Shown here in pieces: positions 45,392 to 56,100 of a stretch of DNA of 64,000 nucleotides (position 1 is its first letter; every line of letters starts with the position of its first letter). Under the pieces are notes generated by a model. The model was not told the origin of the DNA. It saw only the letters and a program-made list of their open reading frames with translations, and searched no databases. The stretch is taken from the NCBI RefSeq assembly GCF_004197395.1, contig NZ_SELS01000014.1, positions 1 to 64,000 of the forward strand. The letters run 5' to 3'. The stretch comes from Paraburkholderia sp. UYCP14C (lineage in GTDB: Bacteria > Pseudomonadota > Gammaproteobacteria > Burkholderiales > Burkholderiaceae). A program made the position numbers and the translations under genes.

Positions 45392-46927
45392 GTGACCCGA
45401 ACGCCCACTCCCTCCGACGCTTTGCCCGTGCCGCGCGGCACGCTGATGATCCAGGGCACCACGTCCGACGCGGGCAAAAGCACGCTGGTCGCGGGACTGT
45501 GCCGGCTCGCGCGGCGCGCGGGCGCGCGGGTCGCGCCGTTCAAGCCGCAGAACATGGCGTTGAACAGCGCGGTGACGGTCGACGGCGGCGAGATCGGCCG
45601 CGCGCAGGCCTTGCAGGCGCTCGCCGCGGGCATCGACGCGCACACCGATCTGAACCCGGTGCTGCTGAAGCCGACCAGCGATCGCGGCGCGCAGGTGATC
45701 ATCCACGGCAAGGCGCGCATGAATCTCGACGCGCGCGCGTATCACGACTACAAGCCGGTGGCGTTCGAGGCGGTGCTGGAGTCGTATGCGCGGCTGCGCG
45801 CGGCGTATGACACGATCTTCGTCGAAGGCGCGGGCAGTCCGGCCGAGATCAATCTGCGCGAGCGCGACATCGCCAATATGGGTTTCGCGGAGGCGGTCGA
45901 TTGCCCGGTCGTGCTGGTCGCCGACATCGATCGCGGCGGCGTGTTCGCGCATCTGACGGGCACGCTCGCGTGTCTGTCCGACAGCGAGCAGGCGCGCGTG
46001 CGTGGTTTCATCATCAACCGCTTTCGCGGCGACATCGGCCTGCTGAAGCCCGGGCTCGACTGGCTCGAAGCGAAGACCGGCAAGCCGGTGCTCGGCGTCG
46101 TGCCGTATCTGCATGGCCTGACGCTCGACGCCGAGGACATGCTGCCGCCCGAGCTGCGCGCGGCGGCGAGCGGTGCTTCGCGCCGGCTGCTGCGGGTGGT
46201 CGTGCCGGTGCTGCCGCACATCAGCAATCACACCGACTTCGACGCGTTGCGCGCGCATCCGCAGGTCGATTTTCACTATGTGCGCGCCGGCACGCCGCCG
46301 CCGGCCGCCGATCTGATCATCCTGCCGGGTTCGAAGAACGTGCCGGACGACCTCGCGTTTCTGCGCGCGCAGGGCTGGGACGACGTGCTCGCGCGGCATC
46401 TGCGCTACGGCGGCCGGGTGATCGGCATTTGCGGCGGCATGCAGATGCTGGGCCGCGAGATCGCCGATCCCCATGGCGTCGAGGGCGCACCCGGCACCTT
46501 TGCGGGCTTCGGCTGGCTGGACTTCGCGACGGTGCTCACGCGCGACAAGACGCTGAAGAACGTGAGCGGGCGCCTCGCGCTGCCCGGCGCGCCGGACGTG
46601 GCCGGCTACGAGATTCATATGGGCGAGACGCGCGGACCTGCATTGGACACGCCGGCGCTGCGACTCGAGCGTGCTGGCTCGCATCAGGGTGATGCGGACT
46701 CTGGCCGTCCCGACGGCGCGTTGTCCGCCGATGGCCAGATTCTCGCGACCTACGTGCACGGGCTGTTCGACACGCCGGCCGCGTGCGCGGCGCTACTCGC
46801 GTGGGCGGGTTTGAGCGATGCCGAAGCGCTCGACTATCCGGCGTTGCGCGAGGCGTCGCTGGAACGGCTGGCCGATACGCTCGCCGGGCACGTCGATATG
46901 CGCAGGCTGTTCGCCGCGCTGGGGTGA
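45392..46927 (+). CDS. cobQ: Cobyric acid synthase (glutamine-hydrolysing)
   Basis: An N-terminal ParA-like synthetase domain ([42 protein letters not shown]) is joined to a C-terminal class I glutamine amidotransferase domain with nucleophile in [10 protein letters not shown] and the histidine in YVHGLFD. It amidates four side chains of the corrin ring. The GTG at 45392 gives 511 residues, the usual size; an ATG at 45439 is the alternative. Presence of cobQ means the ring can be processed from earlier than cobinamide. It stands alone, divergent from cobU. Confidence 0.92.
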   Translation: MTRTPTPSDALPVPRGTLMIQGTTSDAGKSTLVAGLCRLARRAGARVAPFKPQNMALNSAVTVDGGEIGRAQALQALAAGIDAHTDLNPVLLKPTSDRGAQVIIHGKARMNLDARAYHDYKPVAFEAVLESYARLRAAYDTIFVEGAGSPAEINLRERDIANMGFAEAVDCPVVLVADIDRGGVFAHLTGTLACLSDSEQARVRGFIINRFRGDIGLLKPGLDWLEAKTGKPVLGVVPYLHGLTLDAEDMLPPELRAAASGASRRLLRVVVPVLPHISNHTDFDALRAHPQVDFHYVRAGTPPPAADLIILPGSKNVPDDLAFLRAQGWDDVLARHLRYGGRVIGICGGMQMLGREIADPHGVEGAPGTFAGFGWLDFATVLTRDKTLKNVSGRLALPGAPDVAGYEIHMGETRGPALDTPALRLERAGSHQGDADSGRPDGALSADGQILATYVHGLFDTPAACAALLAWAGLSDAEALDYPALREASLERLADTLAGHVDMRRLFAALG

Positions 46928-46984
46928 CGCTTTGCGCCGGATTATTTCACCGGCTTGAAAGCAGTTGCCGCACGGGCGGTGCGC

Positions 46985-47404
46985 TCAGTACAGCACCATC
47001 TGCGTGCAACGAAACAGCGCGATGGTTTTGCCATCCGGACCGGTGACCGTCGCGTCCCAGACCTGCGTGCTGCGCCCAAGGTGCACACCCTTCGCGACCG
47101 CGCGGATCGTGCCCTGCGTCGCGGTGCCGAGGAAGTTGCTCTTCAGCTCGATGGTCGTGAAGTTGCGCGAGTTTTCGGGCAGATGCGCGATGCACGCGTA
47201 GCCGCAGGCGGTGTCGGCGAGGCCGATCACGGTGGCCGCGTGCAGGAAGCCGTTCGGCGCGAGCAGCTCCTCGCGCACGGTCAGCTCGGCCACCAGCGTG
47301 CCCTCGTCGACGCTCAGCACGCGCAGGCCCAGCAGGTCCGGCAGCTTGCCCTTCTGGCGCTCCTGCAGGCGTTCGACGGTAAATTCCGGGCGCAGTTTGC
47401 TCAT
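46985..47404 (-). CDS. PaaI-type hotdog-fold thioesterase
   Basis: A 139-residue hotdog protein. The core NGFLHAATVIGLADTACGYAC contains the catalytic acidic residue region of the PaaI family, and AKGVHLGRSTQVWDATVTGPDGKTIA is its second half. It should hydrolyse an acyl- or aryl-CoA thioester in the cytoplasm; the substrate is unknown. AAGGA lies upstream of the ATG at 47404. It is divergent from the ParA-like gene. Confidence 0.88.
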   Translation of the reverse strand: MSKLRPEFTVERLQERQKGKLPDLLGLRVLSVDEGTLVAELTVREELLAPNGFLHAATVIGLADTACGYACIAHLPENSRNFTTIELKSNFLGTATQGTIRAVAKGVHLGRSTQVWDATVTGPDGKTIALFRCTQMVLY

Positions 47405-47645
47405 GAGATTCAGGTCCTTGTCGGAAAAAAACGGCGGGTTGGAGCGGCCGATTCGCGATGCGGGGGCTTCGGCCGCGCTGATTTGCCGATATTATCAACG
47501 GCTGAACCGGTGGGCGTACCTGGAGACCGCACTTCGAACGGCAGCGATTGGAGCCCGCCGGCGCCGGTCATGGTGGACCGGCGGCAACGGTGCAATTGCG
47601 CGGCAAACCGGCTGGCGTTGGCCAGCCTTCTTTCCGGGAGATTTC

Positions 47646-48284
47646 ATGTCGGTGATCGTGGTGGCGAATCCGAAGGGCGGCGTGGGCAAGAGCACGCTAT
47701 CGACCAATCTGGCCGGCTATTTCGCCGCGGCGGGCGAATGGGTCGCGCTGGCCGACCTCGACAAGCAGCACTCCGCGCACGCGTGGCTCGAGTTGCGGCC
47801 CGACACGCTGCCGGCCATCGAGAGCTGGGAAGTCAATCCCGACACGCCGGCCAAGCCGCCGAAGGGCCTCGAGCACGCGGTCGTCGATACGCCGGCGGGC
47901 CTGCACGGCAATCGCCTGAACATCGCGCTCGATCTCGCCGACAAGGTGATCGTGCCGCTGCAGCCGTCGCTGTTCGATATTCTCGCGACCCAGGAATTTC
48001 TCGAGCGGCTCGCGAAGGAAAAGGCGGTCAGGAAGGGCGCGATCGAGGTCGGCGTGGTCGGCATGCGCGTCGATGCTCGCACCCGCTCGGCCGAGCAGCT
48101 GCATCGTTTCGTCGAGGGATTGAAGCTGCCGGTGCTGGGCTTTCTGCGCGACACGCAGAACTACGTGCAGCTCGCGGCGCACGGCCTGACGCTGTGGGAC
48201 GTCGCGAAAAGCCGCGTGGAGAAGGATCTGGAGCAGTGGCAGCCGATCGTCGACTGGACGAACGGCACGGGGAAGAAGGGCTGA
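47646..48284 (+). CDS. Short orphan ParA/MinD-like ATPase
   Basis: A 212-residue deviant-Walker ATPase: [18 protein letters not shown] at residues 6-23, ADLDKQHSA and the switch VVDTPAGL. At about 210 residues it is the short ParA form with no helix-turn-helix domain, like ParF, PpfA or McdA-type ATPases that position cargo on the nucleoid. No ParB or other cargo adaptor is adjacent. Q45-H46 in DKQHSA replaces the usual DPQ, a feature shared with some of these orphan types. Confidence 0.86.
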   Translation: MSVIVVANPKGGVGKSTLSTNLAGYFAAAGEWVALADLDKQHSAHAWLELRPDTLPAIESWEVNPDTPAKPPKGLEHAVVDTPAGLHGNRLNIALDLADKVIVPLQPSLFDILATQEFLERLAKEKAVRKGAIEVGVVGMRVDARTRSAEQLHRFVEGLKLPVLGFLRDTQNYVQLAAHGLTLWDVAKSRVEKDLEQWQPIVDWTNGTGKKG

Positions 48285-48329
48285 GGCGGAGGCCGCCCGC
48301 CATCAGTCAGGCGTCGAGCCGGGCGTCGC

Positions 48330-48716
48330 TCAGTTCCAGGCTTGGGTGGGCACGTGGTCGCGGCTGCCCTTGATCTTGTTGTTTTCATCGACGAACACGA
48401 GGTCCGGCTTCCAGCCCGCCTTCAGCTCCGCCTCGTCGACCACCGCGAACGCCGCGATGATGACCAGATCGCCGAGCTGCGCGCGACGCGCGGCCGAGCC
48501 GTTCAGCGAAATCATGCCGCTGCCGCGCTCGCCCTTGATCGCGTAGGTCGAGAAGCGCTCGCCGTTGTTGATGTTCCAGATGTCGATCCGTTCGTTTTCG
48601 ACGATGTTCGCCGCTTCGAGCAGGTCTTCGTCGATCGCGCACGAGCCCTCGTAGTGGAGCTCGCAGTGCGTGACCGCGACACGGTGAATCTTCGACTTCA
48701 GCATATTGCGTTGCAT
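48330..48716 (-). CDS. panD: Aspartate 1-decarboxylase proenzyme
   Basis: A 128-residue PanD. With the ATG at 48716 the self-cleavage site falls at Gly24-Ser25 (YEGSC), exactly as in E. coli; the cleaved serine becomes the pyruvoyl group. It decarboxylates aspartate to beta-alanine for pantothenate. It follows panC by 60 nt and the two are one unit. Confidence 0.97.
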   Translation of the reverse strand: MQRNMLKSKIHRVAVTHCELHYEGSCAIDEDLLEAANIVENERIDIWNINNGERFSTYAIKGERGSGMISLNGSAARRAQLGDLVIIAAFAVVDEAELKAGWKPDLVFVDENNKIKGSRDHVPTQAWN

Positions 48717-48776
48717 GATCAATCCAATCCTGTGTGACTGCGCAGTGTAACTGTGTTTGCGCGGGCGGTTGCGGCG

Positions 48777-49685
<909 letters not shown>

Positions 49686-49890
49686 TCACCGGCAAATGAC
49701 GGGTTGGGAGCGCGGATTGTAGTGGATTTGGGCAGCGGACGCACCGAAACGAGGCGTCAGTTTAGAGCGGCGCGCCGTGCAGTTGCCACGGACTTCCCGG
49801 TGACGCCCGCCAGGCTTCGTTGAGGCAGTTTGTAGCGATTTTCCCACGGTCCGGCCGTGGTAAGGCCGTCGGAAACCGGTGGTCCGGCCC

Positions 49891-50808
49891 TCAAGCCGGC
49901 AGATACGCGAGCCGCACGTAAATCGGCGCGAACGGTTCCGCCTGGGTGATTTCGACCAGCGATTCACGGCACAGCTCGAGCACGGCGATGAAGTTCACGA
50001 CCACGACCGGCACGCCGCGGCTCGTGTCGAACAGATCGGAAAACTCGATGAAGCGCGCGTTCTGCAACTGCCGCAGGATCAGGCTCATGTGCTCGCGCAC
50101 CGACAGCTCCTCGCGCGAAATCTTGTGATGCTGAACCAGCTTCGCGCGCTTGATCACGTCGGCCCACGCGGCGCGCAGGTCGTCGCTGTTCACGTCCGGG
50201 AAACGCGGCGTGACGCTCTGCTCGATGTAGACCTCGGCGCGCAGGAAATCGCGCCCGAGCTGCGGCAACTGGTCGATGCGTTGCGCGGCGAGCTTCATCT
50301 GCTCGTATTCGAGCAGGCGGCGCACCAGTTCGGCGCGCGGGTCTTCGGCTTCCTCGCCGGTGTCGGCTTTTTTCACCGGCAGCAGCATGCGCGACTTGAT
50401 CTCGATCAGCATCGCGGCCATCAGCAGATACTCGGACGCGAGTTCGAGATTGGTCTTGCGCAGTTGTTCGACGTAGCCGAGATATTGCTCGGTGACATCC
50501 GCCATCGGGATGTCGAGCACGTTGAAGTTCTGCTTGCGGATCAGGTACAGCAGCAGGTCGAGCGGTCCCTCGAAAGTCTCGAGGAACACCTCGAGCGCGT
50601 CCGGTGGGATGTACAGGTCGTTCGGCAGCTTGAATAGCGGCTCGCCGTACAGACGCGCGAAAGCGACGCCGTCGACCGTGTCGGGCGTCGAGTCGGTGGC
50701 AGGCGTGGAAAGCGCAGTGTCGGACGGTGCCGGGCCGTGGACCGGGCCGTGGACTGGGCCGTGAAGCGGACCGTGAAGCGGACCATGTACCTCGTCGGCG
50801 TGACTCAT
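49891..50808 (-). CDS. scpA: Segregation and condensation protein A
   Basis: A 305-residue ScpA: LEVFLETFEGPLDLLLYLIRKQNFNVLDIP is the kleisin N-terminal block that binds SMC, and the C-terminal winged helix ends in FIAVLELCRESLVEITQAEPFAPIYV. It forms the condensin complex with SMC and ScpB. The ATG at 50808 is preferred and lies 20 nt after the DUF3460 gene. The first 50 residues include an unusual five-fold HGP(L/V/A) repeat and a Thr/Asp-rich stretch before the kleisin domain, and are probably disordered. Confidence 0.92.
   Translation of the reverse strand: MSHADEVHGPLHGPLHGPVHGPVHGPAPSDTALSTPATDSTPDTVDGVAFARLYGEPLFKLPNDLYIPPDALEVFLETFEGPLDLLLYLIRKQNFNVLDIPMADVTEQYLGYVEQLRKTNLELASEYLLMAAMLIEIKSRMLLPVKKADTGEEAEDPRAELVRRLLEYEQMKLAAQRIDQLPQLGRDFLRAEVYIEQSVTPRFPDVNSDDLRAAWADVIKRAKLVQHHKISREELSVREHMSLILRQLQNARFIEFSDLFDTSRGVPVVVVNFIAVLELCRESLVEITQAEPFAPIYVRLAYLPA
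50730..50789 (-). repeat. Five 12-bp tandem repeats within scpA
   Basis: Five 12-bp units (50730-50741, 50742-50753, 50754-50765, 50766-50777, 50778-50789) encode HGP plus Val, Leu or Ala near the ScpA N-terminus. Copies 1 and 2 are identical; the others differ by a few bases. The unit length keeps the frame, so copy-number change would alter only tail length. Confidence 0.9.
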
Positions 50809-50828
50809 CGTCGGCGTGACTGGGGCGC

Positions 50829-51014
50829 TTAGAAGTTCTGGTAGTACGAGTAAGGCGTCTGTTCCACGCGCGAAGCTTTCTGCTCGGCGCGCTCTTCCAG
50901 ATCGATCGGCTGTTTGTCCCACAGCAGTGCGCGGCCTTTGCGTTGCTCGGCCTCCAGACTGGGCTTCTGTTGCTTGAGCTGGTTCAGGAACTGGGTGATG
51001 TCCGATTGATACAT
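50829..51014 (-). CDS. DUF3460 small protein
   Basis: A 61-residue protein beginning MYQSDITQFLNQLKQQKPSLEAEQRKGRALLWDKQP, the DUF3460 type found before scpA in Burkholderiales. It is highly charged, predicted helical, with no signal or membrane segment. Its function is unknown; tight linkage to scpA (20 nt) suggests a chromosome-related or simply conserved-operon role. The frame extends upstream to 51260 but loses family resemblance. Confidence 0.85.
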   Translation of the reverse strand: MYQSDITQFLNQLKQQKPSLEAEQRKGRALLWDKQPIDLEERAEQKASRVEQTPYSYYQNF

Positions 51015-51282
51015 GGCTCGACGTCCGTGGTGGGTAAGGTGGCGGCTCTCGGGCTGGCCGCTGCGCGGTGCCGCGAGGACGGCGCCGTCGTCCGCGATTT
51101 TACCGCATGCGTCGCGCGCGGTCGAAAATCGCCGCGCGGCGCCCATTTTCGAGATGTAGCGTGGGGCTTCGCCGAGGGCATGAGAGGGGCCGATCAGGGT
51201 CGCGTTGTGGTCAAATAGCATGCCTCGATCGCGCAACGCGGCCGGGGCGCCAGAATTCACTCATTGAGGCCGGAGGTCCTGT

Positions 51283-53130
51283 TTGGCGGGAGGTACGATC
51301 GACAAGCCGCGTGCGTGGCGCGGCGAGACCGGCCAGACGCACGGGCGCGCGCGTGAGCGCGAGGCGCTCGCGCGGTGCTGGCTACGCGTGTCGCTCGCCT
51401 TCGGCCTCCTGATGTTGCTGCTCGCCGTGGGTGAGGCTCACGCGGCCAGCAAGGCACCGAGCTACAAGGTCGAGGTGGTTGCCGAGCCGCGCGCGCTGCG
51501 CCGGCTGCTCGAACAGCACCTCGATATCTCACGTTTCGCGAAGCGGTCCGACGTCACCGACGACCAGTTCTCGTTCCTGATCACCGCGACACCGCAGCAG
51601 GTGCGCGATCTCGCCGCGACGCAGGGCTATTTCTCGCCGCTCGTCAGCACCGACGTGCGCACCGTCAACAACGTGCGGCAGGTCACCGTGCGCGTCGAGC
51701 CGGGCGCGCAGACCAAGGTCACGTCGGTCGATCTGTCGTTTCGCGGCGCGGTGCTGACCGAAGACCCGTCGCGCGAGAACGCGACGCGCTTCGCGTTCTC
51801 GCTGCACGAAGGCCAGCCGTTCTCGCAGGGCGACTGGGACGACGCGAAGAACGCGTCGCTGCGCGAGCTGCAATCGCGCCGCTATCTCGCCGCGAAGATC
51901 TACCACTCCGAGGCGCTGATCGATCCGCGCACGCACACGGCGAAGCTGTCGGTGGTCTACGACAGCGGGCCGACCTTCACGATGGGCCAACTCGACGTGC
52001 AGGGCACACAGCGCTATCCGGAACGCATCGTCCATAACGTCAATCCGATCTCGCCGGGCGACATCTACGACACCCGCACCGTCGCCGAGCTGCAGCGGCA
52101 GTTGCAGAACACGCCGTACTTCGCGAGCGTCGCGATCGACCTTGACAACGACCCGACCAAACCGCTCGACACACCCGTGCATGTGAAGGTGTCCGAGTTT
52201 CCGTATCACAGCTTCCGCGGCGGCGTCGGCTATTCGACCGACAACGGCGCGCTCGTGCAGGGCGGCTACACCTATCTGAACACCTTCGGTGCGGCGTGGC
52301 CGTTCACGATCGAGGGACGCGCCGACCAGATTCAGCAATGGGGGCAGGTCCAGCTGTCGATGCCGCCGGGTCCGCGCGGCTGGACCAACAGCGTGCTCGC
52401 GTCGTACACCACCACCGACGTCTCGGACACGCGCATCTACAGCATTCGCGGCGGCATACAGCGCTCGCGCACGTCGCAGTTTCTCGACTACAGCTACTCG
52501 CTGCTGTTCTACAACGACCAGCTCAACCAGAACGCGGCGCCGCCGAGCCGCGCGCACGCGTTGGTGCCGGGCTGGTCGTGGACGCGACGCGACACCGACG
52601 ACCCGTTGTTCCCGCGCCGCGGCAACCTGGTCCACGTCGAGGCGGGCTTCGCGGTCAAGGGGGTGCTCGCCGACCAGTCGTTCATTCGCGGCTACGCGCG
52701 CGGTCAGCAGTATTTCCCGATCGGCGTCGACGACATCGTGGTGTTCCGCGCGGAGCTCGGCGGCGTCTTCACGAGCGGTAGCTCGAGCGGCGTTCCGGCA
52801 TCGCTGCTGTTCCGCGCGGGCGGCTCGAATTCGGTGCGCGGCTACGGCTTCCAGAGCATCGGTAATGACGTCGCCGGCTCGATCCTGCCGACCAAATACC
52901 TGGTGACGAGCTCGATCGAATACCAGCACTGGTTCTCGCACAACTGGGGCGCGGCCACGTTCTTCGACATCGGCACCGCGACCGATACCTGGGGCGAGAA
53001 AATCTTCTATCCGGGCGTCGGCGTCGGCGCGCGTTGGCGCAGCCCGGTCGGCCCGGTCAATCTCGATCTCGCTTACGGCATCCGCAATAACAGCGTGCGG
53101 CCGTATATCACGCTCGGCATCGCGTTCTGA
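51283..53130 (+). CDS. tamA: TamA-type outer-membrane assembly protein (Omp85 family)
   Basis: A 615-residue Omp85-family protein. A signal-anchor-like N-terminus (hydrophobic LAFGLLMLLLAVGEAHA near residues 38-54) is followed by POTRA domains (about 60-320, e.g. QGTQRYPERIVHNVNPISPGDIYD) and a C-terminal 16-strand barrel with the RAGGSNSVRGYGFQSIG loop motif. The TTG start at 51283 has GGAGG six bases upstream, giving an unusually long charged region before the hydrophobic segment; an internal start is possible. With TamB it inserts outer-membrane proteins or moves lipids. Confidence 0.9.
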   Translation: MAGGTIDKPRAWRGETGQTHGRAREREALARCWLRVSLAFGLLMLLLAVGEAHAASKAPSYKVEVVAEPRALRRLLEQHLDISRFAKRSDVTDDQFSFLITATPQQVRDLAATQGYFSPLVSTDVRTVNNVRQVTVRVEPGAQTKVTSVDLSFRGAVLTEDPSRENATRFAFSLHEGQPFSQGDWDDAKNASLRELQSRRYLAAKIYHSEALIDPRTHTAKLSVVYDSGPTFTMGQLDVQGTQRYPERIVHNVNPISPGDIYDTRTVAELQRQLQNTPYFASVAIDLDNDPTKPLDTPVHVKVSEFPYHSFRGGVGYSTDNGALVQGGYTYLNTFGAAWPFTIEGRADQIQQWGQVQLSMPPGPRGWTNSVLASYTTTDVSDTRIYSIRGGIQRSRTSQFLDYSYSLLFYNDQLNQNAAPPSRAHALVPGWSWTRRDTDDPLFPRRGNLVHVEAGFAVKGVLADQSFIRGYARGQQYFPIGVDDIVVFRAELGGVFTSGSSSGVPASLLFRAGGSNSVRGYGFQSIGNDVAGSILPTKYLVTSSIEYQHWFSHNWGAATFFDIGTATDTWGEKIFYPGVGVGARWRSPVGPVNLDLAYGIRNNSVRPYITLGIAF

Positions 53131-53187
53131 CGTGATGACGATAACCCGCTACCTTAATTGCCACGTTATCCGGCACCGCATTCACGC

Positions 53188-56100
53188 ATGACCACCGACG
53201 TCACCGACCCGCCCCCCGCGCAGCCGCCCGGCGCCACGCCGCCCGAGCCGCCGGACGGGCAGCCGCCGCCCGACACGCCGCCGCCGAAGCGGCGTTGGGG
53301 CTGGCTGCTGCTGAAAACGGTCGCGGGCACGGTGACCGTGCTGATACTGCTCGCGGCGCTCGCGCTCGGCCTGCTGTACGGCGCGCTGACGACCGAGCGC
53401 GGCACCGCGTACGCGTGGCACGCGGCCGTGAAGCTGCTCGGCGGCCGGCTCGCCGGCACGCTCGACGGCGGCACGCTCGCGCACGGCGTGCAACTGCGCG
53501 ACGTGCGCTGGCGCAGCCTCGACGGCAGCGGCACCGACATCGAGATCGACCGCATCGCCGGCAGCTGGGCGCTCGCGCGCGAGCCGTGGCGCTTCACGAT
53601 CGACTTCCTGCACGTCGGCACGATCGACGCGCGCGTGGGGCCGTCGTCGTCGAGCAGCAATGAGCCATTGAAACTGCCGAAGGATCTGCAACTGCCGATG
53701 CAGCTGGAGATCCGCGATGTGCAGGTCGAGCGGCTGCTGCTGCACCAGGGCGGATCGACGACGGAGCTGTCGCGCTTCGCGTTTCATGGACGTAGCGACG
53801 GGCGTCATCACGAGGCGGCGATCGATCGGCTCGATACGCCGTTCGGGGCGCTGACGGCAGCGGCGAAGCTCGATGGCGTGCAGCCGTTTCCGCTCAGTGG
53901 CGAAGTCGGTTATGCGGGCAAGGTCAACGATGAAGCGGTGCAGGTGGACGGTCACCTGAGCGGCACGCTCGAGCAGCTCATCGCCGAACTCGATGCGAGC
54001 GGCATGAAGCTCGCCGGTCACGCGCGGGTCGAAGCGGCGCCGTTCGCCGCGGTGCCGTTGCAGCGCGCGACGCTGAGCTTCGATCATGTGAATCCGCAGG
54101 CTTTTGCGCCGGGGGCGCCGTTGGCCGACCTGGCGGTGCGCGCGGAGTTGCAGCCGGTGGAGCCCGGCGCGGCGAGCGCGGCCGGAGCGGCCAGCGTGCC
54201 CGGCGCGGCCAGCACGGCCAGCCCCGCCAGCCCCGCCAGCCCCGCCAGCCCCGCCAGCCCAGCCAGCCCCGCCAGCCCCGCCAGCCCAGCCAGCCCCGCC
54301 AGCACGGCCAGCACGGCCAGCGCGGCCAAACCGTCGGCCGCCAGCCATCCGCACCACCTCTTCGGCGGCCACCCCGCGCCGACCACACCGGCGGCGGGTT
54401 TCGCCGTCGCCGGCCACATCTCGATCGTCAACGCGAAACCCGGTGCGATAGACCAGAAACTGCTGCCGCTGATCGACGCGAACGCCGACGTGCGCCTCGA
54501 CGCGCACACGCAAAGCATCTCGAACCTGAACGTGCGGCTCGTGCGCAACGCGACGCTCACCGGCGGCGGCGCGCTGAGCGGCCGGCACGGCCAGCTCGAT
54601 CTGAAGGTCGCGCGGCTCGACCTGAACGCGCTGCAGGCGACGGTGCGGCCGACGCAACTGTCCGGCCCGATCGGCATCCGCCTGAACGACGACATCCAGA
54701 CCTTGACGCTCGATCTCGCCGACCCCGCCGCCGCGCTGCGCGCCCAGGGCAAGATCACGTTCGACCCGGCCCGCATCAGCTTCAACGACGTGCGCGTCAC
54801 GTCGGGCCGCGGCCGCATCGATCTGTCGGGCGCGCTGAAGCACGATCCGAACTCGACCTACAACCTGAAGGCGCAGCTGACCGATTTCGATCCGCTGTCG
54901 CTGACCTCGCAGATGCCGGCGCGCACGCCAGTCGCGACCGCCGGCGCGCCCGCCGCGAGCGGCGGCCAGCGCGAGCGGCAAGCGCAGGCCGCGGCGCTCG
55001 CGGGCAGCACCGCCGGCGCGAAGAGCGCGGCGCCCGGCGATCAGGCCGCGGCCATCGCGAAGAACGCCGCGAAAGCCGCCGTGCAGACCGAAGTGCTCGA
55101 GCGCAGGACGTCACCGCCCGCGCCGCGCGCGGCCCATGCGCCCCGCGCAGCGGCGCACGCGACCGCGCCGGCGCGCCGGATCGAGGCACGCGTGAACGCC
55201 ACGCTCACGGCGGCCGGGGTGCTCGCACCGGTCTTCACGACGCGCGCCGAATTCAAGCTGGGCCCGAGCGTCTACGACGACCTGCCGCTCACCGGCGGCG
55301 GCACGGTCCAGCTGGCCGGCTCACGAATCCTGCCGAGCCACGCCAATCTTTCCGTGGCGGGCAACCAGGTCAATCTGCAAGGCAGCTTCGGCGCGGCCGG
55401 CGACCGGCTGCGCTTCGCCATCGACGCGCCGCAGCTCGATCGGCTCGGTTTCGGCATCGCGGGCGCGATCGCCGCCGACGGCGACCTCACCGGCTCGTTC
55501 GCGCACCCGAACGTGACGCTGAACTACAAGGCCGACAGCGTCGTATTCGCGAGCAACCGCGTCGGCCACGCGGAAGGCCACGCCGAGTTGCGCGACGGTG
55601 CGAACGGCGCGCTCGCGTTCACGACCGACGCGCGCAATCTCAGCGCAGGCGGCGTCGACCTCGCCACGCTGACCGCCCGCCTGTCCGGCACGCGCGCGAA
55701 CCACACGCTCGAAGCCGCCGCGACCGGCAAGCTGCAGGAGCGGCCGCTCGATCTCACGCTTGCCGCCCACGGCAAGCTTACCGACACGCGCGACGGCTCG
55801 CGCTGGGACGGCACCGTCACGCGTCTGCAGAATCGTGGCACGCCGGCGCTCAATCTCGAAGCGCCGCTTGCGGTCAGCGCCGGGCCGGGGCACCTGACGC
55901 TCGGCGCGACGCATCTGACGATCGAAGGCTCGGTGCTGACCCTGAAGTCGTTCGCGTTCGATCACGGCCGCATCCAGTCGGCCGGCAGCCTGACCGACGT
56001 GTCGGTTGCGCACTTGCAGGAGCTGCGCCGCCAGATCACCGGCGAGCCGCCTCACGTGCGCACCGACCTCGTGTTCGACGGCGACTGGGATTTCTCGCTC

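Noticed and set aside
43787-46759. 990-residue minus-strand frame suggesting a giant fusion ending in CbiB
   Set aside because: Only the last 313 residues resemble a protein (CbiB). The rest lies antisense to cobQ or out of frame with cobU.
49830-49865. CCACGG/CCGTGG hairpin downstream of scpA as a terminator
   Set aside because: Short stem and no T-run on either strand after the hairpin.
54214-54321. Repeat array considered as a CRISPR array
   Set aside because: Units are 9 bp, contiguous, without spacers, and in frame within tamB.
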